Shown piece by piece: positions 55,001-63,150 of a stretch of DNA of 64,000 bases (its first letter is position 1; the number at the start of each line of letters is the position of its first letter). This DNA is from Chryseobacterium foetidum. GTDB taxonomy: Bacteria > Bacteroidota > Bacteroidia > Flavobacteriales > Weeksellaceae. The notes beneath the pieces were generated by a model. It was not told the DNA's origin. It saw only the letters and a list, made by a program, of their open reading frames with translations, and searched no databases. The stretch lies in assembly GCF_025457425.1 (NCBI RefSeq), contig NZ_JAMXIA010000001.1, forward strand, positions 2,356,001 through 2,420,000, given 5' to 3'. Both the position numbers and the translations under genes were made by a program.

Positions 55001-56366
55001 TCAGAAACCTTTGGCAACTGTTGTAATTGGAGGTTTGGTTACAGCAACGTTTTTGACTCTGTTTGTATTACCGATGTTGTACATTATTTTCAGTAATAAA
55101 TTTAGAAGAAAAAATATTGGTTCTAAACCTTTAACAACGGTTATAGTCTTGGGGTTTTTATTTTTCGGGCAAACTTTCACTGCACAACAAAGAAGTACTT
55201 TGACCGTAGAACAGGCAACGCAGATGGCTCTGACTAATAATGATTTAATGAAATCGAAAGATTTTGATATTAAATCGACCGAAGCTTTAAAACCAACGGC
55301 GAAAGAACTTCCAAAAATGAATATTGATGCTCAGTTAGGGCAATATAACTCCAGAAAATTTGACCAGTCTTTTGCTATTTCTCAGACGATTCCTTTTCCG
55401 ACTTTGTTCAAAGCGCGGAGAGATTTGATTAATTTGCAAATAAGAGGAAAACAAATCAGCAGAGAGATCTCAGAAAACGAATTGGCAAAACAGGTCAGAA
55501 CTTATTTCTATCAGATAGAATATTTGCAGTACAATCAGTCGAAACTGAAAAATCTTGACAGTTTGTACAATGATTTTATACGAATTGCTACGGTGAGATT
55601 CAAAGCCGGAGATATTAAAAAGATTGAGATTAATACTGCTGAAACTCAAAAGGGAGAAATTAATTTATTGTTGAAACAGAACGAAGTTTATTTGATGAAT
55701 GCCTATAAAAATTTAAAAACGGTTTTAAATACTTCTGAAAATATTGCTGTTGCATTTGACAAAAATTACCAACCTTTAAAAGCCGATTACGTTTTAGATA
55801 GTTCAGCAATTGGCAAACATCCTACCGTAAAAGCATTTTATCAGGAAATGGAAATTGCGGATAGATATAAGAATGTCGAAAAATCTCAGGGACTTCCTGA
55901 ATTTACCATCGGTTACACAAATCAGTCGTTGATTGGATTTCAAAATGTGAATGGAATGGAGCAATATTTTAATGGAAGTAATCGATTTCATTCCGCAACA
56001 GTCGGTGTTTCAATTCCTTTGACGTTTGGAGCGACAAAGGCAAGAATGCATTCTTTTGATTATCAAAAACAGATAGCTGCAAGTAATGCCAAATTTCAGC
56101 AAAAACAACTGGAAGCACAATTGGAGAATGCGTTTAACCAGTACCGGCAAAATGTAGAACAATATGAGTACTACGTAAATCAGGCAATTCCAAATGCTGA
56201 AAAAATTACAAAAGCCGGACAACTCGGATATAAAACGGGTGAGATTTCTTATGTGGAATATCTATTCGCATTGCAAACAGCAACCAACATTCAGTTAAAA
56301 TATCTGGAATCCATTCAGCAGGTAAATGAGTCTGTTGTTATCATCAATTCAATCATCAATAAATAG
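52002..56366 (+). CDS. CusA/CzcA-type heavy-metal RND pump fused to a TolC-like channel
   Basis: Protein of 1454 residues. Residues 1 to about 1040 are the proton-driven inner-membrane RND pump: the start IRFSIKNKIIIGLMTLMLVIWG, TKLPIDAVPDITNNQVQI, the TM4 motif GAIDFGLIVDGAVIIVEA typical of heavy-metal efflux, and the second repeat with GIALFG-type helices. Residues about 1060-1454 are an outer-membrane factor (TLTVEQATQMALTNNDLMKS and coiled-coil repeats to the end), so pump and channel are one polypeptide, a form known from Bacteroidota. With the adaptor next door it would export Cu, Zn, Cd or Co. Which metal cannot be decided. Confidence 0.95.
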   Translation: MLDNIIRFSIKNKIIIGLMTLMLVIWGTWSATKLPIDAVPDITNNQVQIITVCPTLAGQEVEQLVTFPIEQSIANVPNIEETRSISRFGLSVITVVFKEDVDIYFARQLISEQLKQASEEIPQGVGTPEMAPVSTGLGEVYQYILHPKKGSEKKYSSKDLRTMQDWIVRRQLNGTVGVAEINSFGGELKQYEVAVDPNQLKAMGISISDVFTALEKNNQNTGGAYIDKKPNAYFIRGIGIVTSIDDVKNIAVKNETGSVPIFIKDVANVGLGHAVRYGALTYNGEVDAVGGVVMMLKGANSNEVVQRIKDKIPTIQKSLPEDVVIEPFLDRTDLVGRAISTVEKNLIEGALIVIFVLVVFLGNFRAGLIVASAIPLSLLFALGMMNIFGVSANLMSLGAIDFGLIVDGAVIIVEATLHHLGLRKTNKILSQSEMDEEVFLSASKIRSSAAFGEIIILIVYIPILTLVGVEGKMFTPMAKTVGFAILGALILSLTYIPMMSALLLSKKPMNKETFSDKMMNKLQEIYQPLLEKALKIKYWLVGGTIALFAFSVLIFGRMGGEFIPQLQEGDYAFHCILPQGSSLSQSIETSMQASRIIKQFDEVKMVVGKTGAAEVPTDPMPPEATDLIVVLKPQKDWETKKSYEELADEISEKLENIPGVFFEKNQPIQMRFNELMTGIRQDVAVKIFGENLDSLAIYADKTSKVIQSVNGATSPQIERVSGLPQINVEYDRTRMANYGLDIEDVNNAVSTAFAGKSAGQVFENERRFDLVVRLDSLNRTNIDDVNNLMISTNSGVQIPLSQVANIDYKLGPAQISREAGKRRIVIGFNVKGRDVQSVVEEIQGKLDKQMKLPSGYYFTYGGQFENLQAASKRLMIAVPVSLLLIFMLLYFTFHSFKQAALIFTAIPMSAIGGVFALLLRDMPFSISAGIGFIALFGVAVLNGIVLIGTFNQLEKDGETNILKRVMEGTKTRLRPVLMTATVASLGFLPMAISTGAGAEVQKPLATVVIGGLVTATFLTLFVLPMLYIIFSNKFRRKNIGSKPLTTVIVLGFLFFGQTFTAQQRSTLTVEQATQMALTNNDLMKSKDFDIKSTEALKPTAKELPKMNIDAQLGQYNSRKFDQSFAISQTIPFPTLFKARRDLINLQIRGKQISREISENELAKQVRTYFYQIEYLQYNQSKLKNLDSLYNDFIRIATVRFKAGDIKKIEINTAETQKGEINLLLKQNEVYLMNAYKNLKTVLNTSENIAVAFDKNYQPLKADYVLDSSAIGKHPTVKAFYQEMEIADRYKNVEKSQGLPEFTIGYTNQSLIGFQNVNGMEQYFNGSNRFHSATVGVSIPLTFGATKARMHSFDYQKQIAASNAKFQQKQLEAQLENAFNQYRQNVEQYEYYVNQAIPNAEKITKAGQLGYKTGEISYVEYLFALQTATNIQLKYLESIQQVNESVVIINSIINK

Positions 56367-56370
56367 ACAA

Positions 56371-57684
56371 ATGAAAATCAAAAACAATATAATTTCAGGA
56401 GCATTAATATTACTTTTCGCCGTAAGCTGCGGAAAAAAAGAAACAGGTAATCAAGATACCGAAAAGCCTGAGATCGAGCAATCGGAAGAAGGGCATGAAG
56501 AGGCACCTCTAACTATTGCGGAGTTAACAGATGAACAAATGAAATCTGTAGGTGTGACTTTGGGAACTGTTGAAATGAAAGAACTGACTTCAACCATAAA
56601 AGCCAATGGTTTGTTGAGGGTTCCAAACAACAAAAAAGCTACTGTAACTTCACTGTACGGGGGTGTGATTCAAACAATTAAGGTGCAAATTGGGGATTTT
56701 GTAAGACAGGGTCAGGTGTTGGCAACAATCAGCAATCCAGAATATATTCAGTTGCAGGAACAATATTTAACAGTGAATAGCAGAATTTCTTTTGCAGAAC
56801 AAGAGTATAGAAGGCAAAAAGAATTATTTGACAATGATGCCGGAGCAAAGAAAAATCTTCAGAGTTCCGATGCAGAACTGAAAAGTTTGAGAACTCAAAA
56901 GGCTTCTTTACAAAAACGATTGCAATTGATGGGAATCAGTCCGGGTAAAGTTGCCAACGGAAACTTACGTTCAGGACTGGTTATCACTGCGCCAATCAGC
57001 GGAACAGTCAGTATTATCAATGCACAGATTGGAAGTTATGTTGATGTTTCATCTCCGGTTTTGGATATTATTGATAACAATTCGATTCATCTGGATCTAC
57101 AGGTTTTTGAAAAAGATTTGCCAAAAATGAAAGTAGGACAAATCGTTCATTTTAAACTAACCAATAATCCTGAAACGGAATATGATGCGAAAGTTTACAG
57201 CATAGGTTCGTCATTTGAAAATGAGAGTAAAACGATTTCAGTCCATGCAAATGTAACCGGAATTAAAACAGGTCTGATTGATGGAATGAACATCACAGGA
57301 ATCGTAAGTCTGGATAAGAGTACAACGCCTGCAATTCCCAATGAAGCCATTGTAGAAGCTGACGGGAAGTATTATGTTTTTGTTCACACAAATAAGAAAG
57401 CTGAAGAACACGCCGACAAAAATGGGGATGATGACCATGGTCACGGTCGCGATGAAGGCGAAGCAGAGCACGGTCATGCATCTGAAAAAGAAGCCGGAAA
57501 TCACGCAAAAGAACAATCTAAAAAGATGAATTTTGAGAAAGTTGAAATTGTAAAAGGTGCTTCCGATTTGGGATATACCGCAATAACATCCGTAACTCCA
57601 ATTTCTGCCGATGCTAAAATTGTGGTAAAAGGTGCTTTTTTCGTAAATGCAAAATTGTCTAATTCCGGTGATCACGGTCATTAA
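56371..57684 (+). CDS. RND periplasmic adaptor (CzcB/CusB-like)
   Basis: Membrane-fusion protein linking the RND pump to the channel. I start at 56371, four bases after the pump stop, where a lipoprotein signal opens (MKIKNNIISGALILLFAVSCGKK), giving 437 residues rather than 452. Then come a barrel-sandwich (biotinyl-lipoyl-like) and hairpin region (NNKKATVTSLYGGVIQTIKV, VRQGQVLATISNPEYIQLQE), and SGLVITAPISGTVSIINAQI. A His/Asp/Glu-rich stretch (about 350-385, for example DDDHGHGRDEGEAEHGHASE) and a terminal DHGH probably bind metal. Confidence 0.94.
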   Translation: MKIKNNIISGALILLFAVSCGKKETGNQDTEKPEIEQSEEGHEEAPLTIAELTDEQMKSVGVTLGTVEMKELTSTIKANGLLRVPNNKKATVTSLYGGVIQTIKVQIGDFVRQGQVLATISNPEYIQLQEQYLTVNSRISFAEQEYRRQKELFDNDAGAKKNLQSSDAELKSLRTQKASLQKRLQLMGISPGKVANGNLRSGLVITAPISGTVSIINAQIGSYVDVSSPVLDIIDNNSIHLDLQVFEKDLPKMKVGQIVHFKLTNNPETEYDAKVYSIGSSFENESKTISVHANVTGIKTGLIDGMNITGIVSLDKSTTPAIPNEAIVEADGKYYVFVHTNKKAEEHADKNGDDDHGHGRDEGEAEHGHASEKEAGNHAKEQSKKMNFEKVEIVKGASDLGYTAITSVTPISADAKIVVKGAFFVNAKLSNSGDHGH

Positions 57685-57696
57685 ACCAATAACATT

Positions 57697-58296
57697 ATGA
57701 TGATATTAAAATTTTATTTACCGGTGTATTTGGTGTTGTATATGATGGTAGCTTTTGTGCTGCCATCATACCGCACCTACAAGCAAACAGGCATCAATCC
57801 GGTAACTTTTGGTAAAACAGATAATGCACACGACTATATCGGTTTTGTGATGAAAGTTTTGATAGCATTGCTTTTCGTTGCGGTATTCATCTATTCGTTC
57901 AGCGATAAAATATATCAATATTTAGTGCCGATTTCTTATTTGATGAAAGATGTGTTTTTAATTATTGGATTAATTCTAATACACTTTTCGTTACTATGGA
58001 TTTCAGTAGCGCAATATCAAATGAGTAACAGTTGGCGCATCGGTATCGATGAAAATAATAAAACCGAATTAATAACAAAAGGATTATTCTCTTACAGCCG
58101 GAACCCGATTTTTTTGGGAATGATAATCAGCGTGACGGGAATATTTTTTATACTATCCAATACGGTTACATTTTTCCTGATGCTTGCTACCTATATCGTT
58201 ATTCAAATTCAGATAAGATTGGAAGAAGAGTTTTTGGAAAAACAACATGGAGAACAATATTTAATTTATAAAAAAACAACTAAAAGACTACTCTAA
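57697..58296 (+). CDS. ICMT/NnrU-like integral membrane methyltransferase
   Basis: Protein of 199 residues with about five membrane segments. The C-terminal motif GLFSYSRNPIFLGMIISVTG, followed by IRLEEEFLEKQHGEQYLIYKK, is the hallmark of the isoprenylcysteine carboxyl methyltransferase superfamily in bacteria. The length fits. Such proteins recur inside metal-efflux operons, where their substrate is unknown. It overlaps the ATPase start by one base (stop-start contact), so both are co-translated. Confidence 0.85.
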   Translation: MMILKFYLPVYLVLYMMVAFVLPSYRTYKQTGINPVTFGKTDNAHDYIGFVMKVLIALLFVAVFIYSFSDKIYQYLVPISYLMKDVFLIIGLILIHFSLLWISVAQYQMSNSWRIGIDENNKTELITKGLFSYSRNPIFLGMIISVTGIFFILSNTVTFFLMLATYIVIQIQIRLEEEFLEKQHGEQYLIYKKTTKRLL

Positions 58297-60332
58297 TGGA
58301 ACACAAACATAAATACGATGCACAAGGCAAACAGCTTTGCTGCACACCACAGGAAGAAAAAATATATACCGATGCCAATGCTAAAAAATTATTGGAGAAG
58401 CATCACAACAATGACGGTCACAATCATAAACATAGCGATGATGACGGTCACAACCACGGAAGTACCGACAAATCTACCTTTCAAATGTTTTTACCTGCCA
58501 TTATCAGTTTTGTCTTACTGATGATTGCAATTGCTTTTGATAATTGGTTAACGCAATCCTGGTTCACAGGTTGGATTAGGATTATTTGGTACATCGTTGC
58601 CTATGCGCCTGTTGGATTTCCTGTGATTAAAGAAGCATATGAGAGCATCCGCAAAAGCGATGTTTTTTCAGAATTTTTATTGATGAGCATTGCTACTATC
58701 GGAGCTTTTGCTATTGGCGAATATCCTGAAGGTGTTGCCGTAATGTTGTTTTATTCGGTTGGCGAAGTGTTTCAAAATTTGGCGGTTACAAGAGCAAAAG
58801 CCAACATCAAAACCTTGCTTGACCAAAGACCCGATGAAGTAACTATTTTAGAAAATAACCAACCTAAAACCGTAAAAGCAGAAACCGTAAACATCGGTAC
58901 TATCATTCAATTAAAACCCGGAGAAAAATTAGGATTGGATGGCGAATTGTTATCCGAAACGGCAGCATTCAACACCGCTGCATTAACAGGAGAAAGCAAG
59001 CCCGATACCAAAACAAACGGCGAAACCGTTTTGGCTGGAACGATAAATTTAAACACCGTAACACAAGTAAAAGTAACCACAGCATATACCGATAGCAAGC
59101 TTTCAAAGATTTTGGAATTGGTACAAAACGCTACTGCTCAAAAAGCACCAACAGAATTATTCATCAGAAAATTTGCAAAAATTTACACACCAATTGTTGT
59201 GTTATTGGCAGTGCTTATTACTGTTTTTCCTTACTTTTTTGTTGATGATTATTTGTTCAGTCAATGGTTATACAGAGCGTTGGTTTTCCTTGTTATTTCT
59301 TGTCCTTGTGCTTTGGTTATTAGTATTCCTTTAGGATATTTTGGTGGAATTGGTTCAGCTTCTAAAAATGGAATTTTATTCAAAGGAAGTAACTTTTTAG
59401 ACGTAATTGCGGGTATTCAGAATGTTGTGATGGATAAAACCGGAACAATGACCGAAGGCGTTTTCAAGGTACAGGAAGTTAATTTAAAACCTGAATTGAA
59501 TAAAGATGAAATTCTGAAATTGGTAAATGCTTTGGAAAGCCAGAGTACACATCCGGTTGCTACCGCCATTCATCAATATGTAGGAGAAATCGACAATTCC
59601 ATAAAATTAGAAAACACAGAAGAAATCGCAGGTCACGGTTTAAAAGCTACCGTAAACGGAAAAGAATTATTGGTAGGAAATTTCAAACTGATGGACAATT
59701 TCAATATCAGTTATGATTTAGACCCAAGTACTATTGTGTACACTTTAATCGCCATTGCTTACGATGGCAAATTTGCAGGTTACATTACCGTTGCCGATAG
59801 TATAAAAGAAGATGCGCAGATTACAATTGACAAACTAAAAGCATTAGGCGTAAAAACTACAATGCTGAGCGGAGATAAAAGCACGGTGGTAAAATTTGTT
59901 GCCGATAAATTAGGAATTAGTAATGCCTTTGGCGATTTATTGCCGGAAGACAAAGTAAATAAAGTAAAAGAAATCAAAGCCAAAAACGAAACCGTAGCAT
60001 TTGTTGGCGATGGCGTGAATGATGCGCCTGTAGTAGCTTTGAGCGATGTAGGTATTGCAATGGGCGGTTTAGGAAGTGATGCCACTATTGAAACTGCTGA
60101 TGTAGTCATTCAGGATGATAAGCCAAGCAAAATCCCAATGGCAATCAATATCGGAAAGCAAACCAAGAAAATAGTTTGGCAGAATATCATTTTAGCATTT
60201 GTAGTAAAAGGAATTGTACTCGTTTTGGGAGCAGGTGGTTTAGCCACAATGTGGGAAGCTGTTTTTGCAGATGTTGGTGTAGCATTATTGGCAATTTTAA
60301 ACGCTGTAAGAATACAAAGGATGAAATTTTAA
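58296..60332 (+). CDS. P1B-type heavy-metal ATPase (ZntA/CadA-like)
   Basis: Metal-exporting ATPase of 678 residues. Conserved parts: transmembrane metal site VISCPCALVISIPLG (Cys336, Cys338), phosphorylation site MDKTGTMTEG (Asp380), the His-Pro motif ESQSTHPVATAIH, TMLSGDKSTV and FVGDGVNDAPVVALSDVGIA. The Cys-Pro-Cys form and the C-terminal helices fit Zn/Cd/Pb or Co exporters more than copper pumps. The N-terminus lacks the usual ferredoxin-like HMA domain with CxxC. Instead it has LCCTPQEE and a His-rich segment (KHHNNDGHNHKHSDDDGHNH). It ends the operon. Confidence 0.95.
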   Translation: MEHKHKYDAQGKQLCCTPQEEKIYTDANAKKLLEKHHNNDGHNHKHSDDDGHNHGSTDKSTFQMFLPAIISFVLLMIAIAFDNWLTQSWFTGWIRIIWYIVAYAPVGFPVIKEAYESIRKSDVFSEFLLMSIATIGAFAIGEYPEGVAVMLFYSVGEVFQNLAVTRAKANIKTLLDQRPDEVTILENNQPKTVKAETVNIGTIIQLKPGEKLGLDGELLSETAAFNTAALTGESKPDTKTNGETVLAGTINLNTVTQVKVTTAYTDSKLSKILELVQNATAQKAPTELFIRKFAKIYTPIVVLLAVLITVFPYFFVDDYLFSQWLYRALVFLVISCPCALVISIPLGYFGGIGSASKNGILFKGSNFLDVIAGIQNVVMDKTGTMTEGVFKVQEVNLKPELNKDEILKLVNALESQSTHPVATAIHQYVGEIDNSIKLENTEEIAGHGLKATVNGKELLVGNFKLMDNFNISYDLDPSTIVYTLIAIAYDGKFAGYITVADSIKEDAQITIDKLKALGVKTTMLSGDKSTVVKFVADKLGISNAFGDLLPEDKVNKVKEIKAKNETVAFVGDGVNDAPVVALSDVGIAMGGLGSDATIETADVVIQDDKPSKIPMAINIGKQTKKIVWQNIILAFVVKGIVLVLGAGGLATMWEAVFADVGVALLAILNAVRIQRMKF

Positions 60333-60411
60333 ATAAGATAATTATCATAAATGTGATGAGCATAACGTTTATGTAGGTAAATCCTAATATTAGCAGTTTA
60401 TAAAAGACATA

Positions 60412-60445
60412 AAAGTCCGTTTCACAGGATGTGAAAACGGACTTT
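60412..60445. terminator. Strong hairpin after the metal operon
   Basis: A 15-bp stem with one bulge pairs 60412-60426 with 60430-60445 around a three-base loop. The T run follows after a few bases (60452-60457), so this probably ends the metal operon. Confidence 0.72.
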
Positions 60446-60513
60446 CTGCTGCTTTTTTAAAATATGGTTTGGTTTGTTACAATACAAAAATCGTATTTCA
60501 TAAATTTCACCTG

Positions 60514-60864
60514 TTAGTTGTTCATCTTCTGCCTTGGCAACCCAATCTCATGCTCTTGCGGATAGGGTTTTCTGAAAGTCATGCTGACATCTTCCTTCAG
60601 GCTTCTCGCTGCTTCGCCTGATTTAATTTTATCCATGGAATAACGTGGATCGGGAATAAACGGCATTTTAGTCATTTTATGAATCGTGATCGTTGGGAAG
60701 TGGAAATCCACTTCGGCAGTACCTAATAGCAGGTAACAACCACCGCCCTGAAAAGGATATTGCTCTAAGCAATTAGGGATATACCATAATACCATAAGTC
60801 TCGCCTTGCGTTTTATGAATTTAAAAAGGGAACTTTTCAATATTGCTCTAAGAATGTTGTCCAA
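60514..60864 (-). CDS. Hypothetical protein, possibly a fragment
   Basis: Open frame of 116 residues. Residues from about 50 to the end (TAEVDFHFPTITIHKMTKMP, then DPRYSMDKIKSGEAARSLKE and RKPYPQEHEIGLPRQKMNN) look like genuine protein. The first 50 residues lie antisense to the HxlR pseudogene and are probably not original. This suggests the 3' end of a gene truncated by the same rearrangement that damaged HxlR. I do not recognise the family. No Met with a good context is near the plausible part. Confidence 0.4.
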   Translation of the reverse strand: MDNILRAILKSSLFKFIKRKARLMVLWYIPNCLEQYPFQGGGCYLLLGTAEVDFHFPTITIHKMTKMPFIPDPRYSMDKIKSGEAARSLKEDVSMTFRKPYPQEHEIGLPRQKMNN

Positions 60865-61050
60865 GGAGTTAAAGCATTTAGAGATGAATCAATTTATTAA
60901 GCGTACCATACTTGATTCTCATCCGGTGAAGATAGAATATACTTAAACAGAAAAGAGAAAAGCCTAAATAGAGTTATTAAAGAAATGGCTGGCTGGGGAA
61001 TTGGCTATAGAGAAAGATTGTTAGAAGGAGATATCAATAAAAACGAGTAA
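60730..61050 (+). pseudogene. HxlR-family transcriptional regulator, decayed
   Basis: Three pieces in different frames read as one winged-helix HxlR protein. About 60736-60770: VTTTALKRI, the start of the DNA-binding domain. 60755-60946: LRFMNLKRELFNIALRMLSK followed by ELKHLEMNQFIKRTILDSHP and VKIEYT, the recognition helix and wing. About 60960-61050: KSLNRVIKEMAGWGIGYRER and LLEGDINKNE, the C-terminal helix. Stops (60749-60751, 60944-60946) and frame changes at the joints make it non-functional. HxlR proteins usually control redox or detoxification genes. Its position next to the metal operon suggests a lost local regulator or a relic of insertion. Confidence 0.82.
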
Positions 61051-61103
61051 ATTAGCTAATAGAAAAACCGAATATTTTACAATTTAATTAAGAAAAAACA
61101 TTT

Positions 61104-62336
61104 ATGAAATACGGTAGAAAAATTAAATCATTCAGTGAAATTAGTAACTTCGATTTTATCCCACAGCTTAAAGAGTATATAAAAAGAGAGATCGAAGGTA
61201 AGTCAAAGGATTACATACTCGGAGTTGATGAAGAGGAATTTAAGTCCTACTTGATTGATAAGCATAAATTAGAATCTTTAGCAATAGATTTTAATAACGA
61301 AATCGTCCCACCTCCACTAGTGACAAAAGAATGGGTTGAAGATAGATTTTACAGAGAAAAATACGAAACTGATGTTTACATTTTCACGGTACAATATCCA
61401 TTTATAGGTTCAGCGGATTTGTTTAGAGTTCAACCTAGTTCTTGGATTATGACATCAGCTGAAATTACTGTAGATGAGCATGATTCATTAGTTTCGTTTG
61501 ATTTTAAACTATATAAACAAGATCCAGAGGAATTTTTGCAAACAAAAGCAGAATATAAAAGGAAAGTATTTGCTAACTTAGATAGTGCTAATCAAATAGC
61601 ACAAGGTTGGATGCAATCCTTACCTTCTTTAGTTGATTCGTTATTTTCTGAACAAAAAAATAAATATCAAAAGGAAAATGATTTTTTTACTGCCATCAAT
61701 GTAAAGGTAGATCCTGATACGACATCTCTTTTTACTGCTCCAACGATAAAGAAAAAAGTCATCCCACAGCCCATTGTTTCTGAAAATAAAGAGTTTTCCT
61801 CTGAGCCCATGATGGCAAAGGAAATGTATAACGATATACTTAAAGTCATCTATGATTTAGGAAAAAGTATGGAAAAAAAGCCATCTACATACAAAGACAA
61901 GGATGAAGAGGGTATAAGAGATCAATTTTTACTGGTTTTAGAAACTCGATATGATGCAACAACAGCCAGTGGTGAAACATTTAACCGTGGTGGTAAAACT
62001 GATATTATTCTGAAATATGCTCCGGATGCGAGCAATTTGTTTGTAGCTGAATGTAAATTTTGGCATGGAGCATCAGAGTTTCACAGCGCTATTTCCCAGC
62101 TTTTCGATCGTTATCTTACATGGAGAGATTCTAAGGTTGCAATTTTGCTTTTTGTACAAAACAAAGATTTTACTAAAGTACTGCAGACAATCAAAAATGA
62201 AATTGGAGATCATCCGTATTTTCGTAAGCATGTTGGAGAAAGAGGAGAGAGTTCATTAAGCTATGAATTTTGTTTACCACAGGATGAAAATAAAACTGTT
62301 TACTTGGAAGTAATGGCATTCCATTTTGATAAATAA
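61104..62336 (+). CDS. PD-(D/E)XK nuclease-like protein of unknown role
   Basis: Protein of 410 residues, soluble. The C-terminal third carries the arrangement of PD-(D/E)XK nucleases: Glu268/Glu269 in KDEEGIRDQFLLVLETRYD, Asp300 in NRGGKTDIILKY, Glu316-x-Lys318 in FVAECKFWHG and a Gln-containing helix HSAISQLFDRYL. The N-terminal half (about 1-180) has mixed beta strands (YETDVYIFTVQYPFIGSADL) and ends in a coiled-coil-like linker. There is no helicase, methylase or NTPase beside it. It could be a restriction-like or defence nuclease (inference), since the locus is accessory and partly decayed. A specific system cannot be named. Confidence 0.72.
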   Translation: MKYGRKIKSFSEISNFDFIPQLKEYIKREIEGKSKDYILGVDEEEFKSYLIDKHKLESLAIDFNNEIVPPPLVTKEWVEDRFYREKYETDVYIFTVQYPFIGSADLFRVQPSSWIMTSAEITVDEHDSLVSFDFKLYKQDPEEFLQTKAEYKRKVFANLDSANQIAQGWMQSLPSLVDSLFSEQKNKYQKENDFFTAINVKVDPDTTSLFTAPTIKKKVIPQPIVSENKEFSSEPMMAKEMYNDILKVIYDLGKSMEKKPSTYKDKDEEGIRDQFLLVLETRYDATTASGETFNRGGKTDIILKYAPDASNLFVAECKFWHGASEFHSAISQLFDRYLTWRDSKVAILLFVQNKDFTKVLQTIKNEIGDHPYFRKHVGERGESSLSYEFCLPQDENKTVYLEVMAFHFDK

Positions 62337-63071
62337 TCTTCACATTTTATTAATTATGTTGGAAAATTTAAATATTTCACCTGAAATTCTTAGAGGATTT
62401 TCAACAGGTGTTTTGAGTGCAATAATATCAGGCTTAGCAGTATACCTTGTTGAAAGTGTTAAAAATCGTAGATTAAAAAGAGATAATGTAAGACTTGTTC
62501 AAGAGGGGGAAGAAGTAAAATCGTATTATTCAAAACAGTTAGAAGAACTTAAAAAAGATCATCAACTCGATTTACAAAAAAGAAATATCGATACGAAAGT
62601 AAAACTAAGTCCTACTCGAATTTTTTTGCTTAGGTTGATGAAATGAATACAGAAATAAATATTAAAGGTGGAGAAAAAATGTAGATGTATATAGCTGAAT
62701 ACACTAAAAATCTGATGAGATCTTTTACAGATAAAGAGAAACAAAAAGCTACAGTAAACTACCAAAGGAAGACGTAAACGTTAATGATGGATGCAAGCAA
62801 AGGACTGGTGAAGTTAAGACACGAGACTAGTGAAATAAGACTTCATGCAAGTAATACTGTAATACAACAATTGGATCTTTTAGAAAGTGCATACAGTAAA
62901 TTGGTTGATGAAAGTAATAATTTATTGGCATCAATGCCACAGCTTGTTAAATCAAATTCAGGAGAATTACTGCAGCTTCTGCAAGCACCACTTCTTGAAG
63001 AAGCTATAAAAGTGGAATATATTAAAGCCGAATTAATAAATCAAATGAGATTGGAATTAGAGGAAATTTAA
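62326..63071 (+). pseudogene. Membrane-anchored coiled-coil protein, broken by frame changes and stops
   Basis: The first open part (from MLENLNISPEILRGFSTGVL at 62356, or 62326 if the overlapping start is used) has one membrane segment (about LSAIISGLAVYLVESV) followed by a coiled coil (QEGEEVKSYYSKQLEELKKD) and ends at 62646. A shift of frame then gives YESKTKSYSNFFA, stop, VDEMNTEINIKGGEKM, stop, MYIAEYTKNLMRSFTDKEKQ and, after another stop, the open part 62784-63071 (MMDASKGLVKLRHETSEIRL and so on). Joined, these would form one protein of about 235 residues. It probably partnered the nuclease-like gene just before it, with which it overlaps by 11 bases at the longer start. Confidence 0.68.
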
Positions 63072-63150
63072 AAATTCCCGCTAATACTTTTTAACTTACA
63101 CACTCTGTGGAATAGTGTCTAAATTTATTTTTTCAACTAAAATTCCAAGC

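Noticed and set aside
57238..57681. Minus-strand frame of 147 residues opposite the RND adaptor
   Set aside because: Antisense to the His-rich region of the adaptor. Apparent membrane segments come from reading Lys/Glu-rich codons backwards.
62784..63071. Separate 95-residue gene
   Set aside because: The sequence before it in the same frame also reads as protein and connects to the membrane/coiled-coil part, so it is better treated as the 3' end of one broken gene.
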